A stretch of DNA of 64,000 nt from Streptosporangium becharense (GCF_014204985.1 NZ_JACHMP010000001.1:6262001-6326000); one strand, 5' to 3'; shown: positions 17,184 to 27,074, numbered from the stretch's first letter. Made by a program: numbers and translations. Notes: generated from the sequence alone by a model not told the origin.

Positions 17184-17984
17184 TTACGATCCGCCGGCCC
17201 GGAGCCGCCGGTGTTCCAGGCAGGGTAGGGCATTCCGGGTGGCAATCGTGATCTGAGGGTCGATCTCGACCGTCTGGACGGCGGCTGCCGGGCCGAGGTC
17301 GGCGCGGACCGTTCCCATGGGGTCGACCAGCATGCTCCGGCCGATCCCGAAGCCGTCGCGGAACTCCGGGTCGGGTGCCTGGCCCACCGCGGCGACCCAG
17401 GTGGTGTTCTCGATCGCCCGGGCCCGCACCAGGGTCGCCCAGTGCTCCTCCTTCATCGGCCCCGCCCCCCACGCGGCGATCACCGCGAACACCTCGGCCC
17501 CTCGGTCGACCAGGGCCCGGGCCAGCTCGGGGAAACGGATGTCGTAGCAGGTGACCAGGCCCACCCGCAGGCCGGCCAGCTCCACCACCGTCGGCGTGTC
17601 GCCCGGCTCGACCAGCTCCGACTCGCGGGCGCCGAAGGAGTCGAACAGGTGGATCTTCCGGTAGGTCGCCTCGATCGTCCCCGACGGGCCGATGGCGACC
17701 GCGGTGTTGCGGACCCTGCCGTCGTCCCCGCCGGGCTCGAAGGTGCCGGCGATCACCGCCAGGCCGTGCGTCCGCGCCGCCTCGGCCAGCCCGCTGACGA
17801 AGGGCCCGTCCAGCGGTTCGGCGAGGTGGGTGATCCGCTTGCCGTACCGGGTGAGCGTGGCCTCCGGGAGGATGGCCAGCCCGGCGCCCGCCGCGGCGGC
17901 CGACGCGACGGCCTCGCGGGCACGCCCGAGGTTGACGGCGGGGTCCTCCGAGACGGGGATCTGGCACAGGGCGATGTGTGTCAC
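17184..17984 (-). CDS. Carbon-nitrogen hydrolase (nitrilase superfamily)
   Basis: A 266-residue amidase of the nitrilase superfamily. The complete catalytic triad is visible: Glu41 in LPEATLTRY, Lys110 in YRKIHLFD and Cys146 in VTCYDIRFPE. YRKIHLFD and CYDIRFPE are close to the Nit1/Nit2 and omega-amidase/deaminated-glutathione amidase group, so hydrolysis of a small omega-amide is the likely reaction. The GTG start overlaps the stop of the upstream DUF418 gene (GTGA), indicating one transcript and coupled translation. The ribosome site is weak, consistent with reinitiation. Confidence 0.87.
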   Translation of the reverse strand: MTHIALCQIPVSEDPAVNLGRAREAVASAAAAGAGLAILPEATLTRYGKRITHLAEPLDGPFVSGLAEAARTHGLAVIAGTFEPGGDDGRVRNTAVAIGPSGTIEATYRKIHLFDSFGARESELVEPGDTPTVVELAGLRVGLVTCYDIRFPELARALVDRGAEVFAVIAAWGAGPMKEEHWATLVRARAIENTTWVAAVGQAPDPEFRDGFGIGRSMLVDPMGTVRADLGPAAAVQTVEIDPQITIATRNALPCLEHRRLRAGGS

Positions 17985-18931
17985 GGGTGTGACCCTACCC
18001 GCCGGTTCGGTACGCGTTCCATCCATGTGAGACTCCGCCACGCCCATTCCAGCGGGCCGTACCTGAACCTCGCCAGCCACACCCGGCTGAACACGATCTG
18101 GAACGCCAGCACGGCGGCGGAGAGCACCACCACGCCGCCCCGGGCCGGGTCCGCGGTGAGCAGCGGCAGGGCGAGCAGGATGATCGGGGTGCTCATCAGG
18201 TAGTTGGTCAGCGCCATCCGCCCCAACGGGCTCAGCGCTCCCAGCAATGGCCCGCGCAGCCGGGTCCGCAGCAGGAGCAGCAGCCCGGTGGCGTAGGCGG
18301 TGGCGCAGGTCAGCCCGGCGACCGCGTAGGTCCCCGGGTGGAGGGGGAGGGCCAGGTCGCTCATGCCGCGGACCCACAGCCAGGTGAACGCGGCCCCCAG
18401 CGCCGCGCTGACCAGGAACACCGGCGCCAGCAGCCGCCCGGAGGGGGCGTACTCCATCAGCGCCATCCCCAGCGCGAACAGGCCGGGGATGAGGAGTGTC
18501 CCGCCCGCCTGGCTCACCGCCCACGCGATCAGGACCACCCCCAGTACCGCCACGGGGAACCGGGGCAGGTAGGAACCGGGTAGCAGGACCAGCACCCCGA
18601 AGATCGCGTACGGCAGGAGGACCTCGCCCGGGTTGACGACGTGGTGCGCCAGCCCGAGGAGCGCCAGCACCGCCAGCCTGCGCAGCAGCACCACCCGGGG
18701 GCCTGCGGTCCGCTCGGCCGCCGACCTCAGGAACAGCACGAAGCTCAGCCCGAACAGGAAGGAGAAGATCGGGTAGAACCTGCCCTGCATCAGGTTCTCG
18801 ACGACCCAGTCGACGGCGCCGCGCTCGGCGCGTGGCGCGTGCCGCTGCGTGTGCTGCCAGGTGTTGACCAGCATGATCCCGCACAGCGCGAAACCCCGGA
18901 GCGCGTCGAGCTCGTGAAGTCTTCGGGTCAT
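17981..18931 (-). CDS. DUF418 family membrane protein
   Basis: An integral membrane protein starting with the family hallmark RLHELDALRGFALCGIMLVN, followed by about nine hydrophobic segments and the C-terminal DUF418 pattern GRMALTNYLMSTPI and WLARFRYGPLEWAWRSLTW. DUF418 (YeiB-like) proteins resemble acyltransferase-3 membrane proteins; their reactions are not established. Two starts are possible: ATG 18931, just ahead of the family N-terminus, and ATG 18952. Neither has a good ribosome site. It overlaps the amidase gene by four bases. Confidence 0.85.
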   Translation of the reverse strand: MTRRLHELDALRGFALCGIMLVNTWQHTQRHAPRAERGAVDWVVENLMQGRFYPIFSFLFGLSFVLFLRSAAERTAGPRVVLLRRLAVLALLGLAHHVVNPGEVLLPYAIFGVLVLLPGSYLPRFPVAVLGVVLIAWAVSQAGGTLLIPGLFALGMALMEYAPSGRLLAPVFLVSAALGAAFTWLWVRGMSDLALPLHPGTYAVAGLTCATAYATGLLLLLRTRLRGPLLGALSPLGRMALTNYLMSTPIILLALPLLTADPARGGVVVLSAAVLAFQIVFSRVWLARFRYGPLEWAWRSLTWMERVPNRRVGSHP

Positions 18932-19165
18932 GGGAACTAGACGTACCACCATCGGGTGGGTCCCGCACCGCTGGGCACGGCCTCTTTCGGCGAGCCGACC
19001 CGGAAGGTCCTTCCGGCGACCCGGACCCGGCGCCCCGGACCCGTGGCCTTCCCGGCAAACCGGACCCGGTGGCCCGGACCCGGTGGCCCGTGCCCGCCCC
19101 GGCCCGCCGATCGCCGCCGATCACCGCCGGTGCGGGCCGCGCCGGTCGTCGGACGCCGCCGCCGG

Positions 19166-20176
19166 TCAGCGGGCCGGGGCGGTGACCGGGCTGCCGGGCG
19201 GCGGGGAGGTGCCGTCTCCGTCCGTGCCGGGCCGGGCGGCCATGCGGACGGGAAGGCCCCGGCCGGCCACGGCGGCGTGAACGGCCTCGGCCAGCCGGCG
19301 GTACTCCGCGGCCCTCCCGGAACTCGCCCGGTAGGCGAGCCCGATGGTCCGGCCCGGCGCCGGGGCCCGGAAGCGGCGCAGCGCCAGCCGGGCGTGCTTG
19401 CCCGTCTCCACCGGCACCGCCGACTCCGGGATCAGGGTCACCCCGAGGCCGCCCGCGACCAGGTGGACCAGGGTCGGCAGACTGGTCGCGTAGGTCGCCG
19501 CGGTGGCCCGCGCGCCGACCTCGCGGCAGATGTCCATCGCCTGTTCCCGCAGGCAGTGCCCCTGGTTGAGCAGGACGATGTCCAGGTCCTTGAGCACGTC
19601 GCGGGCCAGCGGGCCGCTCTGCCGCGCCAGCGCGTGGTCCTGCGGGACGGCGAGCAGGAAGTCCTCGTGGTAGAGAGGCACCTCCACCAGGCCGGTCGTC
19701 TCGGTCGGCAGCGCCAGCAGCACCATGTCCAGCCGGCCCTCGCGCAGCTCTTCCACGATCGTCTCGGTCTTCGCCTCGTGCACGGTGAGCTTGAGCAGCG
19801 GGAACGCCTGCCCGAACATCGGCAGCAGCACCGGCAGCACGTACGGCGCCACCGTGGGGATCACCCCCAAGTGGACCGGGGTGCTGAACGGCTCCCGGCT
19901 GTGCGCCGCCTCGCCCATCAGGTCGTCCACCGCCTTGAGCACCCGCGCGGCGTGGACGGCCACCTGCTCGCCCGTAGGGGTCAGCAGCACCTTCCTGGTG
20001 GTGCGTTCCAGTAACCGTGTGTGCAGGGTCTCCTCCAGTGCCGACACCGCGCTCGACAGTGCCGACTGGCTCATCCGGAGTGAGTGGGCCGCCTCCCGGA
20101 AGTGCAGGTGCTCGGCCACCGCGAGGAAGGCGCGCAGCTGGGCGAGGGTGGGTGCGGGATCACTGATAGGAAACAC
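19166..20176 (-). CDS. oxyR: LysR-family peroxide sensor OxyR
   Basis: A LysR-type regulator with N-terminal winged helix (LRAFLAVAEHLHFREAAHSLRMSQSALSSA, residues 14-43, described in parts) and effector domain. The redox pair is visible as Cys208 in NQGHC and Cys217 in REQAMDIC, nine residues apart exactly as Cys199/Cys208 of E. coli OxyR, so it should sense peroxide by disulfide formation. It is divergent from ahpC-ahpD, the classic OxyR target pair in actinomycetes, across a 96-base gap that must hold both promoters. The C-terminal 30 residues are a Pro/Gly/Thr-rich tail that usual OxyR lacks. Confidence 0.93.
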   Translation of the reverse strand: MFPISDPAPTLAQLRAFLAVAEHLHFREAAHSLRMSQSALSSAVSALEETLHTRLLERTTRKVLLTPTGEQVAVHAARVLKAVDDLMGEAAHSREPFSTPVHLGVIPTVAPYVLPVLLPMFGQAFPLLKLTVHEAKTETIVEELREGRLDMVLLALPTETTGLVEVPLYHEDFLLAVPQDHALARQSGPLARDVLKDLDIVLLNQGHCLREQAMDICREVGARATAATYATSLPTLVHLVAGGLGVTLIPESAVPVETGKHARLALRRFRAPAPGRTIGLAYRASSGRAAEYRRLAEAVHAAVAGRGLPVRMAARPGTDGDGTSPPPGSPVTAPAR

Positions 20177-20272
20177 CTCTCAGAGTCGTCTGTCCGATCG
20201 ATTTAGCGGATCAATGGTAGATGCGAGAGAGTGGGGCCCGACAACGACGTCCTCCCGAAAGGAGTTCCGGAC
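20177..20272. promoter_or_regulatory. Shared oxyR/ahpC control region
   Basis: The 96 bases between the divergent genes are AT-richer than their surroundings, especially CCGATCGATTTAGCGGATC near 20193-20211, whose ends are partly symmetrical. This is the expected place for OxyR binding. I cannot pick the exact site. AAAGGAG at 20258-20264 is the ahpC ribosome site and fixes its TTG start at 20273. Confidence 0.5.
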
Positions 20273-20827
20273 TTGCTCACCGTCGGTGACCAGTTTCCCG
20301 AGTTCGAACTGACCGCCTGTGTCGACCTGGACGCGGACAAGGCCTTCGCGGAGATCAACCACAAGTCCTACGAGGGCAAGTGGAAGGTCTACTTCGCCTG
20401 GCCGAAGGACTTCACTTTCGTGTGCCCCACCGAGATCGCCGAGTTCGGCCGGCTGAACGAGGAGTTCGCCGACCGCGACGCCCAGGTGCTGGGTTTCTCG
20501 GTCGACTCCGAGTTCGTCCACCACGCCTGGCGCAAGAACCACCCCGACCTGCGTGACCTGCCCTTCCCGATGCTGTCGGACGTCAAGCGGGAGCTCTGCG
20601 AGGAGCTCGGCATCCTCGGCAAGGACGGCGTCGCCCAGCGCGCCACCTTCATCGTCGACCCGAACAACGAGATCCAGTTCACGATGGTGACCGCGGGTTC
20701 GGTCGGACGCAACGTCAAGGAGGTGCTGCGGGTCCTCGACGCGCTCCAGTCGGACGAGCTCTGCCCGTGCAACTGGAACAAGGGCGAGGCGGGCCTGGAC
20801 GCCCAGCAGTTGCTGGCCGGCGCCTGA
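20273..20827 (+). CDS. ahpC: Alkyl hydroperoxide reductase AhpC (peroxiredoxin)
   Basis: A 184-residue typical 2-Cys peroxiredoxin that reduces H2O2 and organic hydroperoxides. The peroxidatic Cys51 lies in FTFVCPTE and the resolving Cys164 in ELCPCNW, which also carries a third Cys166 as in mycobacterial AhpC. The TTG start at 20273 is supported by AAAGGAG eight bases upstream and by the family N-terminus [13 protein letters not shown]; a longer frame from 20231 has no support. The stop overlaps the ahpD start (TGATG), so AhpD, its electron donor, is made with it. Control by the divergent OxyR is expected. Confidence 0.95.
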   Translation: MLTVGDQFPEFELTACVDLDADKAFAEINHKSYEGKWKVYFAWPKDFTFVCPTEIAEFGRLNEEFADRDAQVLGFSVDSEFVHHAWRKNHPDLRDLPFPMLSDVKRELCEELGILGKDGVAQRATFIVDPNNEIQFTMVTAGSVGRNVKEVLRVLDALQSDELCPCNWNKGEAGLDAQQLLAGA

Positions 20828-21363
20828 TGTCGATCGACAACCTCAAGGGTGCCCTTCCCGACTTCGCGAAGGACATCAAGCTCAACCTGGGGTCGCTGAT
20901 CACGACCTCCTCGCTGAGCGAGCAGCAGCTGTGGGGGACGCTGCTCGCCTGCGCGACGGCCACCAAGTCGCCCTGGGTGATCACCGAGATCTCCGCCGAG
21001 GCGGCCGGCATCCTGTCGGCCGAGGCGTTCAAGGCGGCCCGCGCCGCCGCGGCGATCATGGCGATGAACAACGTCTACTACCGGTCCATGCACCTGATCG
21101 GTGACGAGACGTACGCGACCATGCCCGCCAAGCTCCGCATGTCGATCATCGGGAACCCCGGCGTCGACAAGACGGACTTCGAGCTGTGGTCGCTGGCGGT
21201 CTCCGCGATCGGCGGCTGCGGCCGGTGCCTGGAGTCGCACGAGCAGGTGCTGCGCCAGGCGGGCATGCCCCGCGAGCAGATCCAGGAAGGGATCAAGATC
21301 GCGGCGGTCGTCAACGCCGTCGCGACGGTCCTCGACTCCGAGGCGGCCCTGGCCTCGGTCTGA
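20827..21363 (+). CDS. ahpD: Alkylhydroperoxidase AhpD
   Basis: A 178-residue AhpD, the CXXC protein that passes electrons from lipoamide-type donors to AhpC and has weak peroxidase activity itself. The active site Cys131-Gly-Arg-Cys134 with His138 ([10 protein letters not shown]) and the upstream acidic [12 protein letters not shown] match mycobacterial AhpD closely in position. The ATG shares one base with the ahpC stop, so translation is coupled. A very long near-perfect hairpin follows the stop and ends the operon. Confidence 0.95.
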   Translation: MSIDNLKGALPDFAKDIKLNLGSLITTSSLSEQQLWGTLLACATATKSPWVITEISAEAAGILSAEAFKAARAAAAIMAMNNVYYRSMHLIGDETYATMPAKLRMSIIGNPGVDKTDFELWSLAVSAIGGCGRCLESHEQVLRQAGMPREQIQEGIKIAAVVNAVATVLDSEAALASV

Positions 21364-21373
21364 TCGCCGCACC

Positions 21374-21445
21374 CGGGCCCGGGGTCCCGGGTTCCGGCCG
21401 CAGGAGGATCCGGCCTCCCGCGGCCGGAACCGGGCCCCGGGCCCG
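21374..21445 (+). terminator. Long hairpin terminator after ahpCD
   Basis: Bases 21374-21401 (beginning CGGGCCCGGGG) pair with 21420-21445 over about 26 positions with two single-base bulges. A smaller GGAGG/CCTCC stem forms in the loop. The region up to 21612 continues as imperfect GGTTCCGGG/TTCCGGGGCC repeats with no gene. Confidence 0.72.
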
Positions 21446-21612
21446 TTCCGCTTTCCGGGACGGTCTCCGGGGCCGGTCAGGGTTCCGGGGCTGTCCCGGG
21501 TTCTGGGGCCGGTCAGGGTTCCGGTCCGGTTTCCGGGTCCGCTCCGGCTTCCGGGGCCGGTCCTTTCCCGGTTCCGTTCCGGTCTCCGGGTTCCGGTCTC
21601 CGGGTTCCGGGC

Positions 21613-22458
21613 TCAGGATTCGTCGTCCCGCGCCAGGTTCCGGTAGGCGGGCCGCAGCAGGTCGAGGAGCGGGATGTGCCGCGCCTTGACCGGCGGCGCG
21701 TCCAGGACGCGCAGCAGCAGGTCGGACGGCGTGTCGGGCAGCGCCATCCGGTCGCGGAGCCGGGCCGGTGAGGCACCCGGACGGTAGAAGTCGGCCAACC
21801 GGTCGGCGAACGGCTCGTCGGCCACGTCGAACAGGCCGGGCCGGGCCGGGCCGTCCCCGCCGGAGGTGCCGCCGGCCGTCTCGCGCAGGGCGTCGAGCAG
21901 CGCGTCCCTGGCGATGCCCCGCCAGGCCAGCACCAGGAACGGGTCGTCGTCGAACCGCTCGGCCAGCACGTACAGCACGGCCGACAGGTGCTTGCAGGGG
22001 AAGCCCCAGTCGGGGCACGAGCAGTCCATCTCCAGGCCGTACCGGTCGGGGAAGAGCGGCAGCCCGCGCCCGTCGAAGACGTCCTCGATCTCCGGGGGCA
22101 TCTCCCCGGCGAGCAGCTTCGCGCGGTGCACGGCCTGCGCGGCGAGCGCGCCGGCGAGCTCGCGCCACCGGCCGGCGTCGTAGGCCTCGATCTCCACCCT
22201 GACCCGGTACGGGGTGCGCCTGGACCCCTGGACCCGCGCGGTGACCAGCCCCGGACCGATCTCCAGGTCGAGGACCTGGCCGGAGCGCGCGTACGAGCGA
22301 CCCCGGCCGAGCCTTCCGGCGTCGCAGACGCCCTCGAGGATGTCGATGAACCGGCGCGACCACCACCGCTCGCCGATGGAGCCGCGCCTGCTGCGCACCC
22401 GGAGGCCGCCTTCGACCCGGATCGGCCGGGAGGGCTCGAACCATCCCTGCCTGCTCAC
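21613..22458 (-). CDS. SWIM zinc-finger protein
   Basis: A 281-residue protein with a SWIM domain, CSCPDWGFPCKHLSAVLYVLAE, in which CXC and CXH bind zinc. It also has RSYARSGQVLDLEIGPGLVTARVQGSRRTPYRV-like N-terminal strands typical of bacterial SWIM proteins that accompany SNF2 ATPases. The GTG at 22458 is chosen because GGAGGGGG lies just upstream and homologues begin near WFEPSRP. It sits 46 bases downstream of the SNF2 gene on the same strand, so they form an operon and probably a complex acting on DNA or nucleoprotein. Confidence 0.88.
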   Translation of the reverse strand: MSRQGWFEPSRPIRVEGGLRVRSRRGSIGERWWSRRFIDILEGVCDAGRLGRGRSYARSGQVLDLEIGPGLVTARVQGSRRTPYRVRVEIEAYDAGRWRELAGALAAQAVHRAKLLAGEMPPEIEDVFDGRGLPLFPDRYGLEMDCSCPDWGFPCKHLSAVLYVLAERFDDDPFLVLAWRGIARDALLDALRETAGGTSGGDGPARPGLFDVADEPFADRLADFYRPGASPARLRDRMALPDTPSDLLLRVLDAPPVKARHIPLLDLLRPAYRNLARDDES

Positions 22459-22504
22459 GACGCCCCCTCCTGCGGCGTAGCGGGACGCGTCCCGGCCAGC
22501 CCGG

Positions 22505-25500
22505 TCACGAGACGGCCTCCGGCCCCAGCCGGAACAGCTCACGCAGCCGGTCGGTGGACAGGCCGGTGATCCAGTCTTCGCCGGTGCCGGTGACGCTCTC
22601 GGCGAGCGCCTGCTTGCGTTCGATCATCTCGTCGATCCGCTCCTCCAGGGTGCCGACACAGATGAACTTCCTGACCTGGACGTTCCTGGTCTGGCCGATC
22701 CGGAACGCCCGGTCGGTCGCCTGGTTCTCCACGGCGGGGTTCCACCACCGGTCCACGTGGACGACGTGGTTGGCGCCGGTCAGGTTGAGCCCGGTGCCCG
22801 CGGCCTTGAGCGAGAGCAGGAACAGCATCGGCTCGTCGTCGTGCTGGAACCGTTCCACCAGCGCGTCACGCTGCCTCTTCGGCAGCCCCCCGTGCAGCCA
22901 GAGCACCGGGCGTTCCAGCCGCGCCGCGAGGTACGGCTGGAGCAGCGTGCCGAACTCGGCGTACTGGGTGAACACCAGGGCCTTGTCACCCTCGCTGATG
23001 ATCTCCTCGGCCAGTTCCTCCAGCCGGGCGAGCTTCCCTGACCGGCCGGCCAGCCGCGAGCCGTCCTTGAGCAGGTGCGCGGGGTGGTTGCAGACCTGCT
23101 TGAGCTTCGTCATCGTCGCGAGCACGTTGCCGCGCCGCTCGATGCCGTCGCTGCCCGCGATCTTGTTCATCATGTCCTCGACCACGGCCTGGTAGAGGCT
23201 CGCCTGCTCGGGGGTGAGGGTGCACCAGACCTTCATCTCCATCTTGTCCGGCAGGTCGGAGATGATCGTCTTGTCGGTCTTGAGGCGCCGCAGCACGAAC
23301 GGCCCGGTGGCGCGCCTGAGCGCGGCGGTCGCCGCCTCGTCGCCGTGCCGCTCGATCGGCTCCTGGTACCGCTCCCGGAACCGCCTGGCCGGGCCGAGCA
23401 GGCCGGGGTTGCAGAACTCCATCAGCGACCAGAGCTCCGCCAGGTGGTTCTCCACCGGCGTGCCCGTCAGCGCGAACCTGCTCCGGGCCGGAAGCGACCG
23501 TACGGCCTGCGCCTGCCGGGCGACGCTGTTCTTGATGGCCTGCGCCTCGTCGCAGACGACCCTCGCCCAGGTGAGAGCGGCCAGCACCTCCCGGTCCCGC
23601 AGGGCGGTGCCGTACGTGGTGAGGACGACGTCCGCCCGCTCCACCCGCCGGTCCAGCTCCTCGCCGCGCAGCCGGGAGCCGCCGTGGTGCAGGTAGACGT
23701 CCAGCGACGGGGCGAACCTGGCGGCCTCCTTCTGCCAGTTGCTGAGCAGGGACATCGGGCACACCAGCAGCGTCGGCCCCGGCCGGTCGCCCGCCGCGCG
23801 CTCGTCGAGCAGCAGCGAGAGGGTCTGCGCGGTCTTGCCCAGGCCCATGTCGTCGGCGAGGATGCCGCCGAGCCCGACCTTCGACATGAAGGCGAGCCAG
23901 GAGAGCCCGCGCTCCTGGTACGGCCGGAGCACGCCGTGGAAACCGGCGGGGGTCGTGATCGGTTCGAGGCGGCGGTCGGCCTCCCCGGACAGCAGGTCGC
24001 CGAGGAGCCCGTCGGCCTCCACCCCGACGACCGGCAGTTCCTCGTCGCCGCCGTGGACGACCTCCCGGATCAGCTCACCGACCGTCATCTCGCCCGACCG
24101 GCGCCGCTCGACCGCCTTCAGGGCGGCGCCGAGCTGGCGGTCGTCCAGCTCGACCCAGCGGCCCCGCACCCGGACCAGCGGCACCTTGAGCCTGGCCAGC
24201 TCGGCCAGCTCCTCCTCACTGATCGTCTCGTCGCCGATCGCCAGGTCCATGCGGAAGTCCACCAGCTGGTGCAGCCCGAACCCCTGGTCGGCGGCGGCGC
24301 CGGGACCGGTCGGCTGCGAGCGGGCCGTGAGCTTGAGCCCGAGCCTCGTCCGGCCGGCCCAGGCGGGAAGCTGCACGCCGAACCCGGCCGCCTGCAGGAG
24401 CGGGGCGGCGTGGCGGAGGAACGCGAACGCCCCCGCCGTGTCGAGGACGAGCTCCGCCGGCCGGGGGCCGCGCAACGCCCTCTCCACCTCGGGGTAGAGC
24501 CGGGCCGCCCGGCCGAGGTCCGCCAGCAGCGCCTCGTCGAGCCGGCCGGGAAGCCCGGGGGCGGTCTCGCCCGCCCAGACGAGCGGCGCGGGCAGGTAGA
24601 GGCTCGGATCCTCCGATGACTGGACGGCGAACTCCACCCGCCAGCGGGGATCGTCGTCCCGCGGCGGCGCCGGGGGCCCGCCGTACTCCGCGACGAGGTC
24701 GGCGGCCGGTGCGGCGCCGGGATCGTCGGCGGGGTCGTCGGCGGGCTCGGTCAGCCGGAAACAGACCCTGACCGGCCCGTCGAGCCGGTGCGCCGACCTG
24801 AACCACTCCTGCAGCGGCCCGGTCAGTTCGTCGGCCGCCGTCCGGGTCAGCCCGGGAAGGGCCGCGTTCTCCCCGGTGAGGGCGACCGTCCAGCGGTCGG
24901 CGAGGGGGCTGCGCGTCCCCGGCCGGTGCCCGCCGAGCAGGCGTTCGGGGAGCGCACGCCGCACCGCCGCGTCGGACAGGCAGGCCAGGGCCTCGATCAG
25001 CACGTGGGCCGAGGGCCGCTCCTCGGCGACGGCCCGGCAGACCGGGGGCATCGCGGCGGCGAGCTCGCGGAAGCGGGCGGCGTAGGGGCCGGTCAGCACC
25101 GGACGCCACCGCGCCGCGTACCCGCCGTTCTCGGCGACGAGCTGGGGCAGCACCCGGCCCCGGCGGACCAGGTCACGGGCGTACCCGGCGACGACGGCGA
25201 GATACCGCAGGGACTCCCCCGGGGTCGGCGTGCGCGGATCTCCTTGCTGGGACTCACCGGGTTCGTACGCCTCCGGGAAGACCTCATCTGGTTCGTACGC
25301 CTCCGGGGGAGGGGCACCGGAGCCGGCGGGAGACCCGGGAGCCTCGTACGTCCGCGCGGGGAGGCGGTCCGGAGCGCCGACGTGGCCGAGCAGGCCCAGC
25401 GCCGCACCCGGCTCGACCAGCAGGGCGGGCACCCGCCAGGAACCGATCCTCGGCTGCCGCGCGGTGACGTCCAGACCGGACTCGGGGGAGGGCAGCGGGC

Positions 25501-25735
25501 CCCGGGCCGAGCCGGGCAGGAGCAGGGTGATCTCCTCGGTGACGGCCTTGCCCGCGGCCGCGGCGGCGGCGTCCCCCCACAGCGCGAGAGCGTCGAGGAC
25601 GGCCGGGGCCGGAGCCGCGAACGGGTGCGGGCGGACCTTCGCCCGGGAGGTGCTCGCGGTCGGACCGGCCGGATCCTCCGCCCAGACCGCCAGCCCGTCA
25701 CCCGCCCAGGCCCCGTGGACCACCAGCACCGTCAC
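22505..25735 (-). CDS. SNF2-family DNA-dependent ATPase (helicase-like)
   Basis: A 1076-residue SF2 ATPase. The N-terminal 450 residues are an actinobacterial SNF2-associated region of unknown fold with a repeated PEAYEPDE/PEAYEPGE linker near 150. The motor follows: motif I GGILADDMGLGKTAQ (about residue 630), motif II DEAQ (about 728), SALTGTPVENHL-like motif III, and the second RecA lobe with FTQYAEFG, WLHGGLPKRQR, SLKAAGTGLNL and the arginine-finger DRAFRIGQTRNV. It would use ATP to translocate on duplex DNA and remodel protein-DNA or repair complexes. It is paired with the SWIM gene. The start follows the strand MTVLVVHGAW. Confidence 0.92.
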   Translation of the reverse strand: MTVLVVHGAWAGDGLAVWAEDPAGPTASTSRAKVRPHPFAAPAPAVLDALALWGDAAAAAAGKAVTEEITLLLPGSARGPLPSPESGLDVTARQPRIGSWRVPALLVEPGAALGLLGHVGAPDRLPARTYEAPGSPAGSGAPPPEAYEPDEVFPEAYEPGESQQGDPRTPTPGESLRYLAVVAGYARDLVRRGRVLPQLVAENGGYAARWRPVLTGPYAARFRELAAAMPPVCRAVAEERPSAHVLIEALACLSDAAVRRALPERLLGGHRPGTRSPLADRWTVALTGENAALPGLTRTAADELTGPLQEWFRSAHRLDGPVRVCFRLTEPADDPADDPGAAPAADLVAEYGGPPAPPRDDDPRWRVEFAVQSSEDPSLYLPAPLVWAGETAPGLPGRLDEALLADLGRAARLYPEVERALRGPRPAELVLDTAGAFAFLRHAAPLLQAAGFGVQLPAWAGRTRLGLKLTARSQPTGPGAAADQGFGLHQLVDFRMDLAIGDETISEEELAELARLKVPLVRVRGRWVELDDRQLGAALKAVERRRSGEMTVGELIREVVHGGDEELPVVGVEADGLLGDLLSGEADRRLEPITTPAGFHGVLRPYQERGLSWLAFMSKVGLGGILADDMGLGKTAQTLSLLLDERAAGDRPGPTLLVCPMSLLSNWQKEAARFAPSLDVYLHHGGSRLRGEELDRRVERADVVLTTYGTALRDREVLAALTWARVVCDEAQAIKNSVARQAQAVRSLPARSRFALTGTPVENHLAELWSLMEFCNPGLLGPARRFRERYQEPIERHGDEAATAALRRATGPFVLRRLKTDKTIISDLPDKMEMKVWCTLTPEQASLYQAVVEDMMNKIAGSDGIERRGNVLATMTKLKQVCNHPAHLLKDGSRLAGRSGKLARLEELAEEIISEGDKALVFTQYAEFGTLLQPYLAARLERPVLWLHGGLPKRQRDALVERFQHDDEPMLFLLSLKAAGTGLNLTGANHVVHVDRWWNPAVENQATDRAFRIGQTRNVQVRKFICVGTLEERIDEMIERKQALAESVTGTGEDWITGLSTDRLRELFRLGPEAVS

Positions 25736-25898
25736 GCCTCCTCGCCACGCCCCTGGTCACGCCTCCGAAAACCGTAACAGCCGCCGGACACGGAGCGGAC
25801 CGGGGCGGCGACGCTCTCACCCGGCGCCACCCGGGCCGGGACGGGGTGTCCGCGATCGGCGCGTGGCCGCCGGCGGCGCGCCGACTACGCTGGAGCGC

Positions 25899-27074
25899 GT
25901 GAGCGATCCTCTGGTGGCGCGGATGCGCGGGTTCGGAACGACGATCTTCGCCGAGATGTCGGCGCTGGCGGTGCGGACGGGCTCCATCAACCTGGGGCAG
26001 GGATTCCCCGACACCGACGGGCCCGCCGCGATGCTGGAACGCGCGGTGTCGGCGATCCGCGACGGCCGCAACCAGTACCCGCCCGGCCCCGGCGTCCCCG
26101 AGCTGCGCCAGGCGGTCGCCGAGCACCGCAAGGCCCACTACGGCCTCGACTACGACCCCGACGGCGAGGTGCTCGTCACCGTCGGCGCCACCGAGGCCAT
26201 CGCGGCGACGATCCTCGCGTTGTGCGAGCCCGGCGACGAGGTGATCGCCTTCGAGCCGTACTACGACTCCTACGCCGCCTCCGTCGCCCTCTCCGGGGCG
26301 GTGCTCCGCCCGGTCACCCTGCGTCCGGTGGGGGGCCGCTTCACCTTCGACCCGGCCGAGCTGCGCGCCGCCGCCGGGCCGCGCACCCGGGCGATCCTGG
26401 TGAACTCCCCGCACAACCCCACCGGCACGGTCTTCACCCGCACCGAGCTGGAGGAGATCGCCACGCTGTGCCGGGAGCGCGACCTGGTCGCGGTGACCGA
26501 CGAGGTCTACGAGCACCTCACCTTCGACGGCGTCGAGCACGTCCCACTGGCCACGCTGCCCGGCATGCGCGAGCGCACCGTGATGATCTCCTCGGCGGGC
26601 AAGACCTTCTCGGTCACCGGCTGGAAGACCGGCTGGGTCTGCGGCCCGCCCGGGTTCGTCCGCGCAGTCCAGACCGTCAAGCAGTTCCTCACCTTCACCG
26701 CCGCCGCCCCCTGGCAGCTCGCCGCCGCGCACGGCCTGCGCCACGAGCTCGACTGGGTCTCCGCCCTCCGCGCGGACCTGGAGGCCAAGCGCGACCGGTT
26801 GACGGCCGGGCTGGCCGCGGCGGGCTTCGAGGTCCACCGCCCCGAGGGCACGTACTTCGTGCAGACCGACATCCGGCCGCTCGGCTTCGCCGACGGCCTC
26901 GCCCTGACCCGTGAGCTGCCGTCCCTGGCGGGCGTGGTCGCCATCCCCACCCAGGTCTTCTACGCCCGCCCCGAACGCGGGAGCCACTTCGTCCGGTTCG
27001 CCTTCTGCAAGAAGGACGAGGTCATCGATGAGGCGGTGCGGCGCCTGACCCGCCTCGGCGGCGCCGGCTCCTGA
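25899..27074 (+). CDS. PLP-dependent class I/II aminotransferase
   Basis: A 391-residue fold-type I aminotransferase of the DapC/kynurenine-glutamine transaminase K branch. Visible landmarks: INLGQGFPDTDGP, NQYPPGPGVPELRQA, SPHNPTGTVF, the catalytic Lys in SSAGKTFSVTGWKTGW and the substrate-binding Arg in HFVRFAFCKK. It probably transaminates succinyl-diaminopimelate or methionine/aromatic keto acids. The GTG at 25899 follows TACGCT by about seven bases, so the message may be leaderless. It ends before a bidirectional hairpin that separates it from the nucleoside cluster. Primary metabolism is more likely than a cluster role. Confidence 0.9.
   Translation: MSDPLVARMRGFGTTIFAEMSALAVRTGSINLGQGFPDTDGPAAMLERAVSAIRDGRNQYPPGPGVPELRQAVAEHRKAHYGLDYDPDGEVLVTVGATEAIAATILALCEPGDEVIAFEPYYDSYAASVALSGAVLRPVTLRPVGGRFTFDPAELRAAAGPRTRAILVNSPHNPTGTVFTRTELEEIATLCRERDLVAVTDEVYEHLTFDGVEHVPLATLPGMRERTVMISSAGKTFSVTGWKTGWVCGPPGFVRAVQTVKQFLTFTAAAPWQLAAAHGLRHELDWVSALRADLEAKRDRLTAGLAAAGFEVHRPEGTYFVQTDIRPLGFADGLALTRELPSLAGVVAIPTQVFYARPERGSHFVRFAFCKKDEVIDEAVRRLTRLGGAGS

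Noticed and set aside
25899..27074. Including the class I/II aminotransferase in the nucleoside cluster.
   Set aside because: It resembles primary-metabolism DapC/KAT enzymes and is separated by a bidirectional hairpin from the convergent cluster gene.
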